This document shows positions 1-10,679 of a stretch of 64,000 nt of DNA, one piece after another (position 1 is the stretch's first letter; every line of letters starts with the position of its first letter). The stretch is from contig NC_089392.1 of assembly GCF_003171515.1 (NCBI RefSeq), forward strand, positions 1,922,001 to 1,986,000, given 5' to 3'. The notes beneath the pieces are model-generated. The model was not told the origin of the DNA. It did no database searches and saw only the letters and a list, made by a program, of their open reading frames with translations. Made by a program: the position numbers and the translations under genes. This DNA is from Pyrenophora tritici-repentis (lineage: Eukaryota > Ascomycota > Dothideomycetes > Pleosporales > Pleosporaceae).

Positions 1-941
1 CGAAGAACAAGGGATCTTGATATGAGTAGCCATATTAGACTACAGTGAGACTTGACGTGAATATCTCTTGTGTGCCGCGCGAAAACGAAATGTTCAGCGC
101 ATGGAAAATGAAAAAAAGTGGCGTGTAAACGCCGACGCCGGCGGCGGGGTACTCTGCTGCACCGCCACACCTGTCCGCAACAGGAACTGTTGGCTGTCAG
201 CTGTCAGCTTCTTCCGTCTCATCCCGTTTACGATTCACTTGGGTGTCATGAAATACTTGAACAGTGCCTAATAGGCGTGTCTGGCGACTACCATGTTCTT
301 TTTACACTAGTATGTCAAGTATCTTATGACACTCCCCGGTGGTTTACTTTATGACAACCAAATCCAAGTCTGTGTAGAATTTATCGAGCACCTGCTAAGA
401 TGCTACTATTACTACTGGTCTATTCCAGCCCAAACTCATCTCAAGATAGCCCGAAAGCAACGTGTCGGATCTGAGGTGTGTGCCAGCATCGCCGCAACGC
501 CACCGCTTGCAGCTGTGCCACCTGAGATTGCCAGCGCAATTTCAAGACAATTGCTGCGTTTTCCCCGCGGGCACCTATCAAAACCTTCTATACATACTTG
601 ACAGTATGAGTAAGCACCTATGGGCGTGTCTAGCGACTACAGCAGCCTGTATGTTAAGTATTTCGTGTCATCCGAAGTGTTGACAAGGCTGCAGTTGCTA
701 CAGTAGGCCCGGAGCGTTTTCAGTAATAGCGCCTCGTCCAGGCAGCAGGACAGTTTCAGCCTCACCGGTACCTCCTTCTACAAAACCCTTGGACAACCCC
801 CCCCCAATCTCAATCGCCTTCACTTCTCATACTCAACGACGTGAGCGAGAATTATCCACGCCCCAGGCTTCTATCGGGGCATTCATATCCTTCACTTCTT
901 TTTTTGAACAGTCTATCGCTCCCCAATCGAGGTCATCTTCC
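1..941. other. 5' flank of the AAA+ ATPase gene
   Basis: No convincing gene. The stretch holds a degenerate direct repeat (around 251-320 and 594-660, listed separately) and then the probable promoter and leader of the ATPase gene. The frame of the ATPase stays open upstream to a TTG at 789, but that part reads as untranslated leader. Confidence 0.5.
251..660 (+). repeat. Degenerate direct repeat, about 345 bp apart
   Basis: The block GGCGTGTCTGGCGACTAC at 274-291 recurs at 623-640 with a single G-to-A change. An ATACTTGA-like word lies before each copy (about 253 and 594), and TATGTCAAGTAT (311) recurs as TATGTTAAGTAT (650). The offset drifts from about 349 to 339 bp, so small indels are present. 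Two clear differences are transitions in a CpA/TpG context, as repeat-induced point mutation would leave. Confidence 0.5.
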
Positions 942-3197
942 ATGACCATGTGCGACTCAGCCACAGAACAAAAGCAGGTGTTCGCTCAGCAGGTGGATTG
1001 TTTGCGGAGCGTCATGAAACTGGAGAATAAAGATATCTCACATCACTCACCGGACTCATCTGACTCATCCGAAGAGGACTCACCTCAGCAGAAGGTCAAG
1101 GTTAACAGCGTTAAGCATGTTCTCGTTAATGGCAAAGGAAAACCAAAGCCCTATACAGAGACAGAGAATGGGACCAAGGCCAACGAAGATCCCTGTGACC
1201 CGGGCATGAAGACGGGCCTCAAGCACCTCTACTCCGGCAAGGAAGACAAGAAAGGCCGGTTTCAATGGCAAGAGGAGATCCCCGAAGACGTTGGTGATCC
1301 AGTGGAAAACGACGAAACTGCGAAATGGGCGCTGCTCGTGCGCAATGTCAAGGTCTACAATGACCCCCGACGTGTCCTGTCTATCCACTCCATCGTCGTT
1401 CAGAGCCCGCTACTCAAAGATATGCTCGCTGGTGTACTTAAAAACTATCCTGGCGTCACCGTGGGTCTTACGCGCCTCGAGTTCAGCGGCAAATTCGAAC
1501 CTCTGATCCATAGATGGGTAGAGCTTCAGGAAGCCATCGCCAAATTGGGCGGGGACACGGAAGATCAGCGCACAACCAAAGCGCATGCAGAACTTCTCAA
1601 GGATGTCCTCACCAAGGAGTTCAAGACTATGATCGACACTTCCCAAGATATGAAGAGTAAGCGGGTCATGACATATGAGCATCTCTGGACCTTGTTCCAG
1701 CCTGGAGTGACTGTGTTTTCGAGGCAAGACGGCCAAGAAACAGCCATGACTCTGGTCGAGACACGTTATGGTCAAGATGCCAAGGGCGCTCCTTGCTTCT
1801 GGGCGACGTGCAAGTACGTTGATTGGGACGGCGCTAGGTTTGGCACTAACAAGATCAATCTCTCCGTCGCTGCATATACTGGTACTCGCGCCATCACTTC
1901 GCTGCGCGTATATCCCCTTCAATTCCATCCAGAAGGCGATGCCATTCGTACGCGTCTTATCGAGCGTGGTGCTAAAGCTGAGGCGCTTGCTGGTGCCAAC
2001 TATACAGCATACCAAGGTGTCGCTTGGAGGCAGGGCGGGTTTGGAAACAAGGATAAGTACAACGTCAAAGGCCGAATTGTCATCGACACCTATGGCTGGA
2101 ATCGTTTCAACCCTACCCATTCCATCTTTGTTTCACCGCTCAATTGGAAAGAGCCGACTCCTATGTCACTTCGTAATATGCATGGTCTTCGAGAATATTC
2201 ATATGGCGAGGGCAATAATGATGATGGTAATGAAGACTATGAATATGAAGAGGACGACTGCGGGATGCCTATGGACGGCGCTTTTGCCGACGAGGAGGAC
2301 GCTGCTAAGCACGTGCCCTTGACAGACGAACAAAAACTCATCTGCTCTCCACTTCTCCGTGGTTACAGTCTGAAGAACAAGCTCTGGCTCAACTTCTTCG
2401 TTGGCTGTGTTAGGGATATCGAATGGCAAACGGATGCCTTTGATCGTCTCGTCTTACCTAGGAACCAAAAAGAGCTGATCCTAGGTTTCACCGAATCTCA
2501 ACGCAAGTTCCGAGATACCTTTGACGATGTCATAGAAGGCAAGGGCAAGGGCATGATTATCCTGCTCTGTGGACCTCCAGGTGTAGGCAAGACTCTCACA
2601 AGCGAATCAGTAGCAGAGGAAATGAAGGTCCCTCTTTACATGATGAGCGCTGGAGACCTCGGCTTTGACCCCCGCAAGGTCGAAACAAAACTCCAAGATA
2701 TCCTCGAAATGTGCAGTCGCTGGAACGCCGTCCTCCTGCTCGACGAAGCAGACGTCTTTCTAGAACAACGTTCCCTTCACGAGCTCGAGCGCAATAAACT
2801 CGTCTCCATCTTCCTCCGCGTCCTGGAATACTACGAAGGCACCATGTTCCTCACCACCAACCGCGTCCAAACTTTCGACCCGGCATTTCAGTCGCGCATC
2901 CACATCTCGCTCGATTACCCCGGCCTCACCGTCGAATCGCGCAAGACGGTCTGGAAGAACTTTTTGGAGTCATCATCGCAGGATCACGAGATTTCCAAAG
3001 CTCAGCTCACGGAGCTCGCGCGTATGGACCTGAATGGTCGCCAGATCAAGAATATTCTCAAGATTGCTAGGTTGCTGGCTAGTCGTAAGGAGGAGAAGCT
3101 TAGTCTTGATCATATCACTACTACTATGGATGTTACGCAGCATCTGCATAACGAGACTCAATTCAGCGAGCGTACAAAGGGGACTTTGTATGGGTAG
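942..3197 (+). CDS. AAA+ ATPase with large fungal N-terminal region (DUF7025-like)
   Basis: A 751-residue protein from the ATG at 942; the second ATG at 948 is an equally good start. Residues about 1-150 are polar and Ser/Glu-rich. A conserved globular region follows, ending with a YGWNRFNPTHSIF block typical of fungal ATPases carrying the DUF7025 domain, then an acidic Asp/Glu linker. The C-terminal third is a classical AAA module: Walker A GPPGVGKT at 544-551, Walker B VLLLDEAD at 597-604, a TTNR sensor-1 block and a SRIH arginine-finger region. Such proteins are ATP-driven remodellers, often annotated as proteasome- or Bcs1-like, with substrates unknown in most fungi. No intron, signal peptide or membrane segment is seen. 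The family call is firm; the role is not known. Confidence 0.88.
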   Translation: MTMCDSATEQKQVFAQQVDCLRSVMKLENKDISHHSPDSSDSSEEDSPQQKVKVNSVKHVLVNGKGKPKPYTETENGTKANEDPCDPGMKTGLKHLYSGKEDKKGRFQWQEEIPEDVGDPVENDETAKWALLVRNVKVYNDPRRVLSIHSIVVQSPLLKDMLAGVLKNYPGVTVGLTRLEFSGKFEPLIHRWVELQEAIAKLGGDTEDQRTTKAHAELLKDVLTKEFKTMIDTSQDMKSKRVMTYEHLWTLFQPGVTVFSRQDGQETAMTLVETRYGQDAKGAPCFWATCKYVDWDGARFGTNKINLSVAAYTGTRAITSLRVYPLQFHPEGDAIRTRLIERGAKAEALAGANYTAYQGVAWRQGGFGNKDKYNVKGRIVIDTYGWNRFNPTHSIFVSPLNWKEPTPMSLRNMHGLREYSYGEGNNDDGNEDYEYEEDDCGMPMDGAFADEEDAAKHVPLTDEQKLICSPLLRGYSLKNKLWLNFFVGCVRDIEWQTDAFDRLVLPRNQKELILGFTESQRKFRDTFDDVIEGKGKGMIILLCGPPGVGKTLTSESVAEEMKVPLYMMSAGDLGFDPRKVETKLQDILEMCSRWNAVLLLDEADVFLEQRSLHELERNKLVSIFLRVLEYYEGTMFLTTNRVQTFDPAFQSRIHISLDYPGLTVESRKTVWKNFLESSSQDHEISKAQLTELARMDLNGRQIKNILKIARLLASRKEEKLSLDHITTTMDVTQHLHNETQFSERTKGTLYG

Positions 3198-4339
3198 GGT
3201 GTTTTGGGTGGGCTCTGGTGCACATGCGAGTTCCATTCCGTTTTTAAAAGCTGCTTTTTTTAGGTAGTTCAAGGTCTTGCGTTCCTTATTTTGTATATAG
3301 AGGCGTGGATGGGAGGGTATTGAACTTGAGAGGCAGGTCTCGAGGCCTGTACTGCTAGTCTTGAGATCCAACATATGTGTTTGCTCATAATCTTCCAGGA
3401 CCATCTTGGCTCATACTTGTCTCAAAGAAATTTTTTTCGTGTACAGGGAGATTGATATCTGATTGTCACAACAAGACCCCTCACTTCATGCACTTGTTCC
3501 CTATCCTAAGTTAAGTCACTCAGTTCCATATCTTGTGTTAGCTGGTTTTCTCAACTTCCTTCGCTACATACCTATCTCATTTTCCAGCCGAGTACCTCTA
3601 TTTGACATTTACTTGTACCTTATCTCACTCTCTACCGTATCCGCCACCTAATCATTTCACCAAAATCTAGAGCTGCTAGCCTCTGCTTAATATTCTAATT
3701 TCATCATTCGCTCAAAAGGGCAATCCGGGGGTTTTAATACACATCCGTGACCCTAAATGCGATGATGCAAAGCCATACTTACAACTTGTCTTGCTAATCT
3801 AGATCTATTCCGTTATATTTACTTTGGGTGCTAGTGTATCTTTGCTCTGCTCATCGTATAAACGTCTACATATCTCATTCTAGAATCTGATATCTACTAC
3901 TCTCAACCAGACTAGGAAAACTGCAATCGCCTATTGCCCGGCGTGAATAAGGTGCTAATCATGTGGAGGATCGGCAAGAACGTAGTTAGTGGAAAAAGGT
4001 AGTTAGCTAGATGCCTTATATACTATCGCGTTCGCTTGAGATCTCTAGGCAGTATTTTCTCGTCAGTGTACGGATACTATGTACAGTTCTTTGTTAGTGT
4101 TAGATACACAAGATGATTTCTTAATTACTCAAAAACGTTTTAAATGGTTTTGATGCTTCCAGGTGAGAGATCAAACGACGTAGACCCTGATTTGAGTGAG
4201 GGGGGCACCTTTGCCTTCACCCGTAGTTTCCCAGTCCATATGTGGCCTAGCGCCATTATATCAGGTGGCATCATTGTGCCTATCGCAACACCCCGCATGG
4301 TCTTTTGCGACACCAAACCACTCAATTTTACCACGTGCA
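3198..4339. other. Intergenic, AT-rich
   Basis: Holds the 3' flank of the ATPase gene and the 5' flank of the next gene. No open frame of note, RNA gene or repeat was recognised. Confidence 0.4.
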
Positions 4340-5763
4340 ATGATGTCGGAAGAGCAGGCTCGCCAGCAAGCGCGCAACGCGCCCAGCCATGCGAATACTC
4401 CTGCGCGGCACCGTCGCATCGCCCCACAAGTTCCGAACATGCTACCGATGAATATAGCGGGATCATTTGGAGGCAGCATTGCCCTTCCACCCGCAGCCCC
4501 ACGCTCGATCGACAGACCTAACCATCCAACCTTTGTAAGAAGTGGTTATTTTTCCTCGAATCCGTATCCGACCCTATCGCGGGACCCAACAGATAGGCTT
4601 CCATTTGGTATTACTAGCAGTCACATAGATACCGCATTAGTTGGGAAGAGTAACCACATGGCATCGTTGACGCAGACGCCGCTTCCTGGGCTCCAGCATA
4701 GGTCACCGTATGGGGCATCAAATGCGCCACCACAGACTCCATTCCGGATCCCCCAGCAAGCTATCGCTCCCGGATTCCCACGGTCACACTCGTTAGCATT
4801 ATCGAATTCTTTTACAACAGAGACAAAAAAGAATCACTATAACGGAGTTGAGAAGGAAAAGGCAGACAAGCCACCCCATGTTCCATACACACCAGTGGCA
4901 GGAGCTTCTCGTGTCCCGTCGAACGACGTTGGTAGAAAGGCACCGCTCATGAAAGATTCACCCATGGAAGATCCCTCAACTAACGGGTTGCGGAAGTTGG
5001 CCATGGTGGAGCAAGCACGATCAACCAGGGAACCAACAGCGCCCGAGGGTCCAGCACAACCCGACGCTATTATACCGATACCTAAACCGAGTGTCCGTGG
5101 ACAGGGCTCGTTGAAAAGAAGCCACCCTAATCAGAACAGTAGCCGTAGTAAAATCTCTCGCAAGGTATCGACCAGCAAAGACCATATTAAGGATAACGAT
5201 TTGGACGCCGACGGTGATACCGACGAAGAGTACATGCCCACGAAATCTCCAAACCAAGCAACACACGTTTCGCCTACGTCCATTGTATCCATAAATAAAA
5301 TAAAATCCGGGTCATCCACGACCATGGCATCTACACATCAGCCAACAGCCGAATCATCGACGCCCGTAGAGCCTGCGCCTCTGCGTCCAAGATACACATA
5401 CGTAACAGCAGCCAAGCTTGTAGGCACAGAAAAAGCCCTCGGTAAGTCCCTCTAAAGACACACACATACACATCCTTTCATCGTATATAATCTATACCTT
5501 TACCCCCACCTCTACCCTACCAACAAATCTAACATGTTTCTCCTGCACCACTAGGTCCAAACTGGAATAAATTCGTCCGCCTAGTAGAAGATCTGGTATT
5601 GGAAAAAATCTCAACACGCCAATTTGAAGCACAGGCAAAGATTATGTTCGCAAGTTCGGATGCTCTCCGCAATCACATTGTTGCAATTATCATTAACGAG
5701 ATGATCTTGCCCAAGATGGAGGAAGATAGGCTGCTCCAGCTTGAGGATCAGGGACAAGAATAG
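4340..5763 (+). CDS. Unrecognised nuclear-looking protein, possible SAGA-Tad1-like C-terminus
   Basis: Two exons, 4340-5441 and 5555-5763, joined by a GTAAGT..CACTAG intron; 436 residues. The start is the first of two adjacent ATGs (4340, 4343). Residues 1-330 are low-complexity, rich in Pro, Ser, Asn and basic residues, with KRSH and SRKVSTSK patches like nuclear localisation signals and an acidic DADGDTDEEY stretch. Only the last 70 residues look folded: a helical block beginning WNKFVRLVEDL, then KIS..QFE, then NHIVAIIINEMI. The order Trp, KIS-x-x-[EQ]-F, HN/NH-x-x-I recalls the SAGA-Tad1 (Ada1/Hfi1) domain, which would suggest a chromatin adaptor, but the resemblance is weak and judged by eye. 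I do not recognise it with confidence. The stop is 18 bp before a poly-G tract. Confidence 0.7.
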
Positions 5764-5771
5764 GTGTTTGC

Positions 5772-5801
5772 GTGTGTGTGTGGGGGGGGGGGGGGGGGGG
5801 G
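5772..5801 (+). repeat. GT dinucleotide run followed by 20 consecutive G
   Basis: A short (GT)n run is followed by an uninterrupted run of 20 guanines at 5782-5801. It begins within 20 bp of the stop codon at 5761-5763, so it is probably transcribed as part of the 3' untranslated region. Confidence 0.95.
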
Positions 5802-6495
5802 CGTTATCGGGTGGGCTCGGTACCGGAGTTATTGTGCACTTAGTGTCACGTGGTCGCGGCGATGTGCGATGTTTCGTGCCATGTAGATGGTATCTGGGAG
5901 GCTGGTCTCTATGCCTTGAAGACGAGGATATTAATACGTGAGAAGTCTCTCTAGAGAGACCTTTTTGGGTAGATTAATGCAGGCTCGTCTCAGTCACGAT
6001 ATTTATGGTTTCAATGTGATGGAGTGAGGAATACAACCAAAATGTTATGGATAGGATAATTTCGAAGTCAAACCCATCATCATCAGACCTTTGGGATCAT
6101 ACAGTTAGAAAATGGCGCAAATAGGTCTCAGATTCAGAGCTAAACGTCTTGTGACAATCCTACGTCGAGTAGGTGCCCGACCCGAAGAAATCGGTATCCG
6201 CTACGCCTCGCATGTTCCTCTGGAAAGACAAGTGTAACGGTGTGAGGAGAGGAGGAGGACTGCGTTGCATTGTATAGCTATGGAGAAGCTGCAGCTATAT
6301 AGGTGTGTGTGATGAAAAAGTGTGGTAGCGATAGCCGTACCCAACTCTCACCCAAGTCGGTCTTGGCAAGTCCCAAACCGTTACAACAAGTACTGCCCAA
6401 TCCCCTGTACCTGGGCGCAAAGTTTGGTAAAGTACCCGCTCATCGTCTATCCCCCATGCTTCTTCGCCATATCCAACAAACTTATCATCAACATC
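5802..6495. other. Convergent intergenic space
   Basis: The upstream gene and the nucleotidylyltransferase-like gene converge here, so this holds two 3' ends. No coding potential was recognised. Confidence 0.4.
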
Positions 6496-7983
6496 TTAGC
6501 TGCTATTATCATCTCTAGCATCCTTGCTCTCCTTCTTCAGCCTCTTAGCTGCGCTATCATCCACTGTGTCATCACTCTCCGTGTTCAGTCCCTCAGCCGC
6601 GTCATCATCGTACCCAGCACCATCGCTCTCTCTCGACCTCTTAACATTTCTTTCAGTCACAGGCCAGTCCAGAAATTCACATAACCGATCCACATTAAGC
6701 ACCTCTTCGCTCATCTGATCGCGAAATTTACATATCACGGTATCGGCTTTCAGAAACCTTTTTCTAATCGACGTCGAGCTCATCTCGGGGAACAAGGTTG
6801 GCGAGTTTGGATCCTGGGTGCTGGGAATGAAGAGGAGATGGGCATCCAGTTCCTGCTCTTGTTCTCCCCATTCCCGTGTCATCTGTTCCACTACGGGGTA
6901 GATGTATTGACACTGTTTTGGGAGCTTTGGGGCGGCGTGGCAGCGGGAAAGGAGAATATCAGGTCTTGTGGCGGGGCTCATATCGTGGTGTCGGTAATCA
7001 GGTGGTAGTGGCCTGCCTTTGTCGTCGAAAGCTTCTGGAAACACCTTTCTCATCTTGTGGCAAGGCCAGCACGGCCAACACTTTGGCTTTTCTTCCTCTT
7101 CACTCTCCCACCGCAAATCCTCTTGCGGAACGTCTTCCCATGGCCCACAGCCGTGTAATTTTCGCAACTGAGGTTCCTTGACTCCATTAGACTCTGCGAA
7201 GGGAACCGGCCTCGTGATACTACTAGTAATTCGTGTAGGTATGTTTTTGTCCCATATCATACCAAGTGAGTATGCATACTCTGCACCAGATAGCTCCAAG
7301 AAAGATATTTTGAACCCGTCATTTTCTACTGACACCTTGAGAAGGTCAATGAACGATGACATGTTTCTATGACCCCCACCCGGAAATATCCAGGAGAATC
7401 GGCTCAAGAGATCGTCTTGCCAGAGCTCAGATCGCTGAGAATACGTCAGGCGGAAGTTTCTTCCATCTGCGTTTGATAGGTAGCTTTTGCCCGACAAGGT
7501 TCTTACGGGTAGTATCAGGGCGGCGATGGTGGAAGCATCTGTTGAGAAATACGTATGCGAAAGAAGTGCGGCATGGCCTGCGTGCGGCGGGTTGAAGGCG
7601 CCGCAGTATATGATGATCTTGTTTTCGCGGTCGCTGCGGAGGGTGGGAGATTCTGAGTCTGGGAAGCTACGGAAAACTGGCGTAGTACGCGTGGGGAGAA
7701 GATGGCTTATCTTAGCTTCGGTGCTGAGAATGTAGGTCTCTAAAGGAGCGGTTTTGACGTCGGAAGGGGAGCTGGCGATAGGTGTTGGGGATGTGCTAGT
7801 GGCAGCTTTGGACGAGACGTCGTTTCCTAAAGTCGAGGAGCTCAAGGCGGAGTTTGCTTGGGGTGTATCGTCGCGGCTTGGTTCCTCGTGCTGAGAATTC
7901 TCTATCACGTTAGTGGGTTTTTGCGCTGAGTCTGCATGGAGTGTATCGCCGCGGCTTGACTCCTCGTGCTGAGGGTTCTCCAT
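6496..7983 (-). CDS. Nucleotidylyltransferase (NMNAT/cytidylyltransferase fold) family protein
   Basis: A single-exon gene of 495 residues starting at the ATG whose complement is 7981-7983. Residues 1-100 are hydrophilic and contain a 26-residue tandem duplication (1-26 and 27-52). A Rossmann nucleotidyltransferase core follows: a beta strand leads into GAFNPPHAGH, with the HxGH signature at 134-137. Near residue 405 the SSTSIRKRF block matches the ISSTxxR motif that binds phosphates. Enzymes with both motifs transfer AMP or CMP to a phosphorylated substrate, for example in NAD synthesis. The long inserts and acidic C-terminus (ESDDTVDDS, KRLKKESKD) are unlike the compact essential NMNAT, so this is likelier an uncharacterised fungal paralogue with unknown substrate. 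A separate nicotinamidase lies at 43 kb, but the distance gives no real link. Confidence 0.82.
   Translation of the reverse strand: MENPQHEESSRGDTLHADSAQKPTNVIENSQHEEPSRDDTPQANSALSSSTLGNDVSSKAATSTSPTPIASSPSDVKTAPLETYILSTEAKISHLLPTRTTPVFRSFPDSESPTLRSDRENKIIIYCGAFNPPHAGHAALLSHTYFSTDASTIAALILPVRTLSGKSYLSNADGRNFRLTYSQRSELWQDDLLSRFSWIFPGGGHRNMSSFIDLLKVSVENDGFKISFLELSGAEYAYSLGMIWDKNIPTRITSSITRPVPFAESNGVKEPQLRKLHGCGPWEDVPQEDLRWESEEEEKPKCWPCWPCHKMRKVFPEAFDDKGRPLPPDYRHHDMSPATRPDILLSRCHAAPKLPKQCQYIYPVVEQMTREWGEQEQELDAHLLFIPSTQDPNSPTLFPEMSSTSIRKRFLKADTVICKFRDQMSEEVLNVDRLCEFLDWPVTERNVKRSRESDGAGYDDDAAEGLNTESDDTVDDSAAKRLKKESKDARDDNSS
7828..7983 (-). repeat. 78-bp tandem duplication inside the coding region
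   Basis: Codons 1-26 and 27-52 of the nucleotidylyltransferase-like gene are near copies: ENPQHEESSRGDT against ENSQHEEPSRDDT. The repeat keeps the frame and sits in the disordered N-terminus. Confidence 0.8.
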
Positions 7984-10679
7984 TATGACAGTGGTGTTCC
8001 GTGCTGCGGTCTGTTCTGGGTTGTTTACGTTTTCAAGTCTACCTAGCTACAGGTACCTGATATGGCAGCCTAGGTACGACCACGGCATGGCCCATGCTCA
8101 CCAATGAGAGCCTAATAATTTGTATGCAAGCACATATCCGAGTGAACCATGTCCTGAGCAATGTAGTTTCTGTCTCGCGTGAAAGGCCATATGGTAGCGA
8201 CAACGCTGGTACCATGGCACAGTCGACTTTACAGCGGGGCATCCTCAAAACTCCCGCATTTAAAAGTCTTCAAATGATCAGATCGAAGCAGCAAATTTGT
8301 TATAGGGGAGAACCAAACGCCTGTATGTAAGCACATATGCGAGTGAGTTATGTCATGAGCAATGTAGTTTGATCCCGTGTGAAAGGCCGAGATAGAGCTG
8401 CAGTTGCGATACTCAGTGATGCATATATTGGCCAAGCTTTTGACGAGCTCGAACTGTTATTGATTATGTGTAGGCAAGAGCCGAAAAAGCTCGGTGGAAG
8501 TCTCATCAAAATCGTGTAAGCGAAAGTACCACGGTTCGGGAAGCATCGCAAGTCTATTTGTCCTTTCGCAAAGCATTGCTAGTCTTGCTTTTTCGCAGTG
8601 TGTAAGCTTCATTTCTAGTTTGCATTCTGCTACTACGGCTTGTTTTTCAATCAATCGTAATTGTAGTCAAGTCTTGCAGTATGAGAGAAGAAATTGGAGA
8701 TGGATGATGACGAAAAATCATGAAAGGAGCGAAAATCAAATCCATGCCAGCAAACAGCAGGTGTAGTTCTCGTTTTCCGCACAGTCAGTTTGGCATGTTA
8801 TGTACCTGAAGCTGTTCTCAGAGTATCAGTTTGCTGAAGTTGATGCGCGACATGGTTCACGCTGATAGATCCTATTATGCCCCTTCCCTTTGTTACTTAA
8901 GTGTTTTTGGGTCATAGCAAGTCAAGTTAAAAGGCGTGACCTTGGGTAGTAGTCGGAGGTAGCCGAGACTAACAACACGGAGTACGGACACGGCGTACGG
9001 GTGGCGCGAACAACTTGTAAATTTAGCCTCATCTTGAACAGAACTATTGAAAAGCGGGTCGTAACGGAGAAGCTTGTCGGGACGGTAGTTTGGGTTCAAG
9101 AGTAGTTGTTTTGGTGGCGGTCAGTGATGCAGCCCAAAGAGGCAATCCGAGCAGCGGCTAGCGCGCCGAGGCCCACTCCAACGAGCCTCACACGTTCGAG
9201 ACACTGCGTCGCGTGTACTGTGTGGGGTCTAACTGACAGGCGCACTCAAGTGCCGATGCAGGTATCGGTGTCAGTATCCGGTTGCGCTAGCCAAGGAAGT
9301 GAAAAAGTATACAAGGAAATGGTGCTGGATGACTTGGTAGGTCTTGCGTGGTTTATAACAGCTGTCGCAGGTGAGTAGATAGATACAACGGAGACCTTGT
9401 ACATGGACTCTCGGTTGCAAACACGTGAAGAGAAGTTTTTTCTCCGTTGGGGACCAGCGACCCACCAATATAACCTGGAGTAAGCGCGTGGAGGAAATGG
9501 TGGAGTCTCCACCAGGAGTCAGTGCGGTTGGAACATGAGCCCACATTTCTACCCAACCCCAGACCGTGCACAGCTTCGTCTAGAGCTAAGAACCTGGAGT
9601 GTTGGGACAAGACAAGGCAAGATGGCCAAGCCGTTGCCGCGCGTACGCTATGGAGCTGGTCGGTCTGGGTGAAGCTTGCCACGACGTTTCTTTTGGCGGA
9701 AGTGGTGATGCAAAGTCAACCGTGTCGTGGGCTTGTTTGTGAGCAGCGAGGCAGCTCAATGCCGGCAAGACAATGAGATGAGGCGTCTTTGAGTTTTGAA
9801 TTGATACAATCAGCGGCTGAAAGTAGTATGGACAAGAAGACAAGTCGAGGGGTTGCGTCGGCACGGGTGACGGGTGAGGCAGCCTGTCCGCCGATCACGC
9901 CTACGCGGTGCTAGCAGGCAGGACCGACTTCCCGCTCTCGACAAGCCTCACACGGATGCCGAGATGTCCCAAGAGCCTCGCACGATTAAGCACACGTCAG
10001 CAGCTTGTTGGTGTGTGGCGCACAAGTATCTCTCTTGGCATTGCCTACTACAAGGCAATGAGGTCCGCAGATGTCAGCTGACCGTGTCCTCGATAATGAC
10101 GCGCCTGAGGCGGGAGGCTGCCACCTGCAAAACAAAGAGGCAGGATGAACAAGTCAGGTCGGGTGACGGGTGCTCGGAAGGCTGCCGAGCAATGCAACGC
10201 CGTGGCTTGAACTAAGTCGGTCAGCGATTGAATCACATGTTGGGGTAACTGCAGGGATGAGGTCATAGACATCGGAATGCGCGAAGGCTGGGGTATTCAC
10301 AATTAAGCGTGGCTAAGATAGCCGCCATAATCTTGTGGAGGCTTACTCCATGGGGAGAAAGAGTGGAGATCCTCATGAACGCGCTCACTAGCGCTATCAT
10401 ACCCCTCCTCCCACAAAGCCTTCCCGTTGGACCACATAGGCCAGGATCTGGGGTGATGCTCTGTTGTGCTGCTTGCTCTTACAATTGTCGTGCGCCGTTA
10501 AGGGTCCACTTTAGGCCTCCCTTTCACTCAGTAGTGCCTGCTCACTAGTATACTTAATAACATCGACTGCCTCAGTTCCCCCCTCCCCACCCACCGTTTG
10601 CTTTTCAACTCTGCACGCTCTCCACACCTGTCGCGACTGGTGCTACTCAACCTTGAAGCGTCTAACGTCAATCGCCAAC
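7984..10679. other. 2.7 kb divergent intergenic region
   Basis: Lies between the divergent nucleotidylyltransferase-like and sugar porter genes. Contains a diverged direct repeat at 8121 and 8322. The last 150 bp before the porter start carry a TATACTTAATAA element (around 10548) and a pyrimidine-rich leader. I saw no further gene in the central part. Confidence 0.4.
8121..8389 (+). repeat. Diverged direct repeat, 201 bp apart
   Basis: The 68-bp stretches 8121-8188 and 8322-8389 align without gaps: TGTATGCAAGCACATAT against TGTATGTAAGCACATAT, then GAGCAATGTAGTTT in both, then GTGAAAGGCC in both. Differences include several C/T transitions but also transversions. Confidence 0.7.

Noticed and set aside
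1410..2120. 236-codon open frame on the minus strand inside the AAA+ ATPase gene
   Set aside because: It lies wholly within a well-supported coding region, has no motif, and is explained by codon bias of the sense gene.
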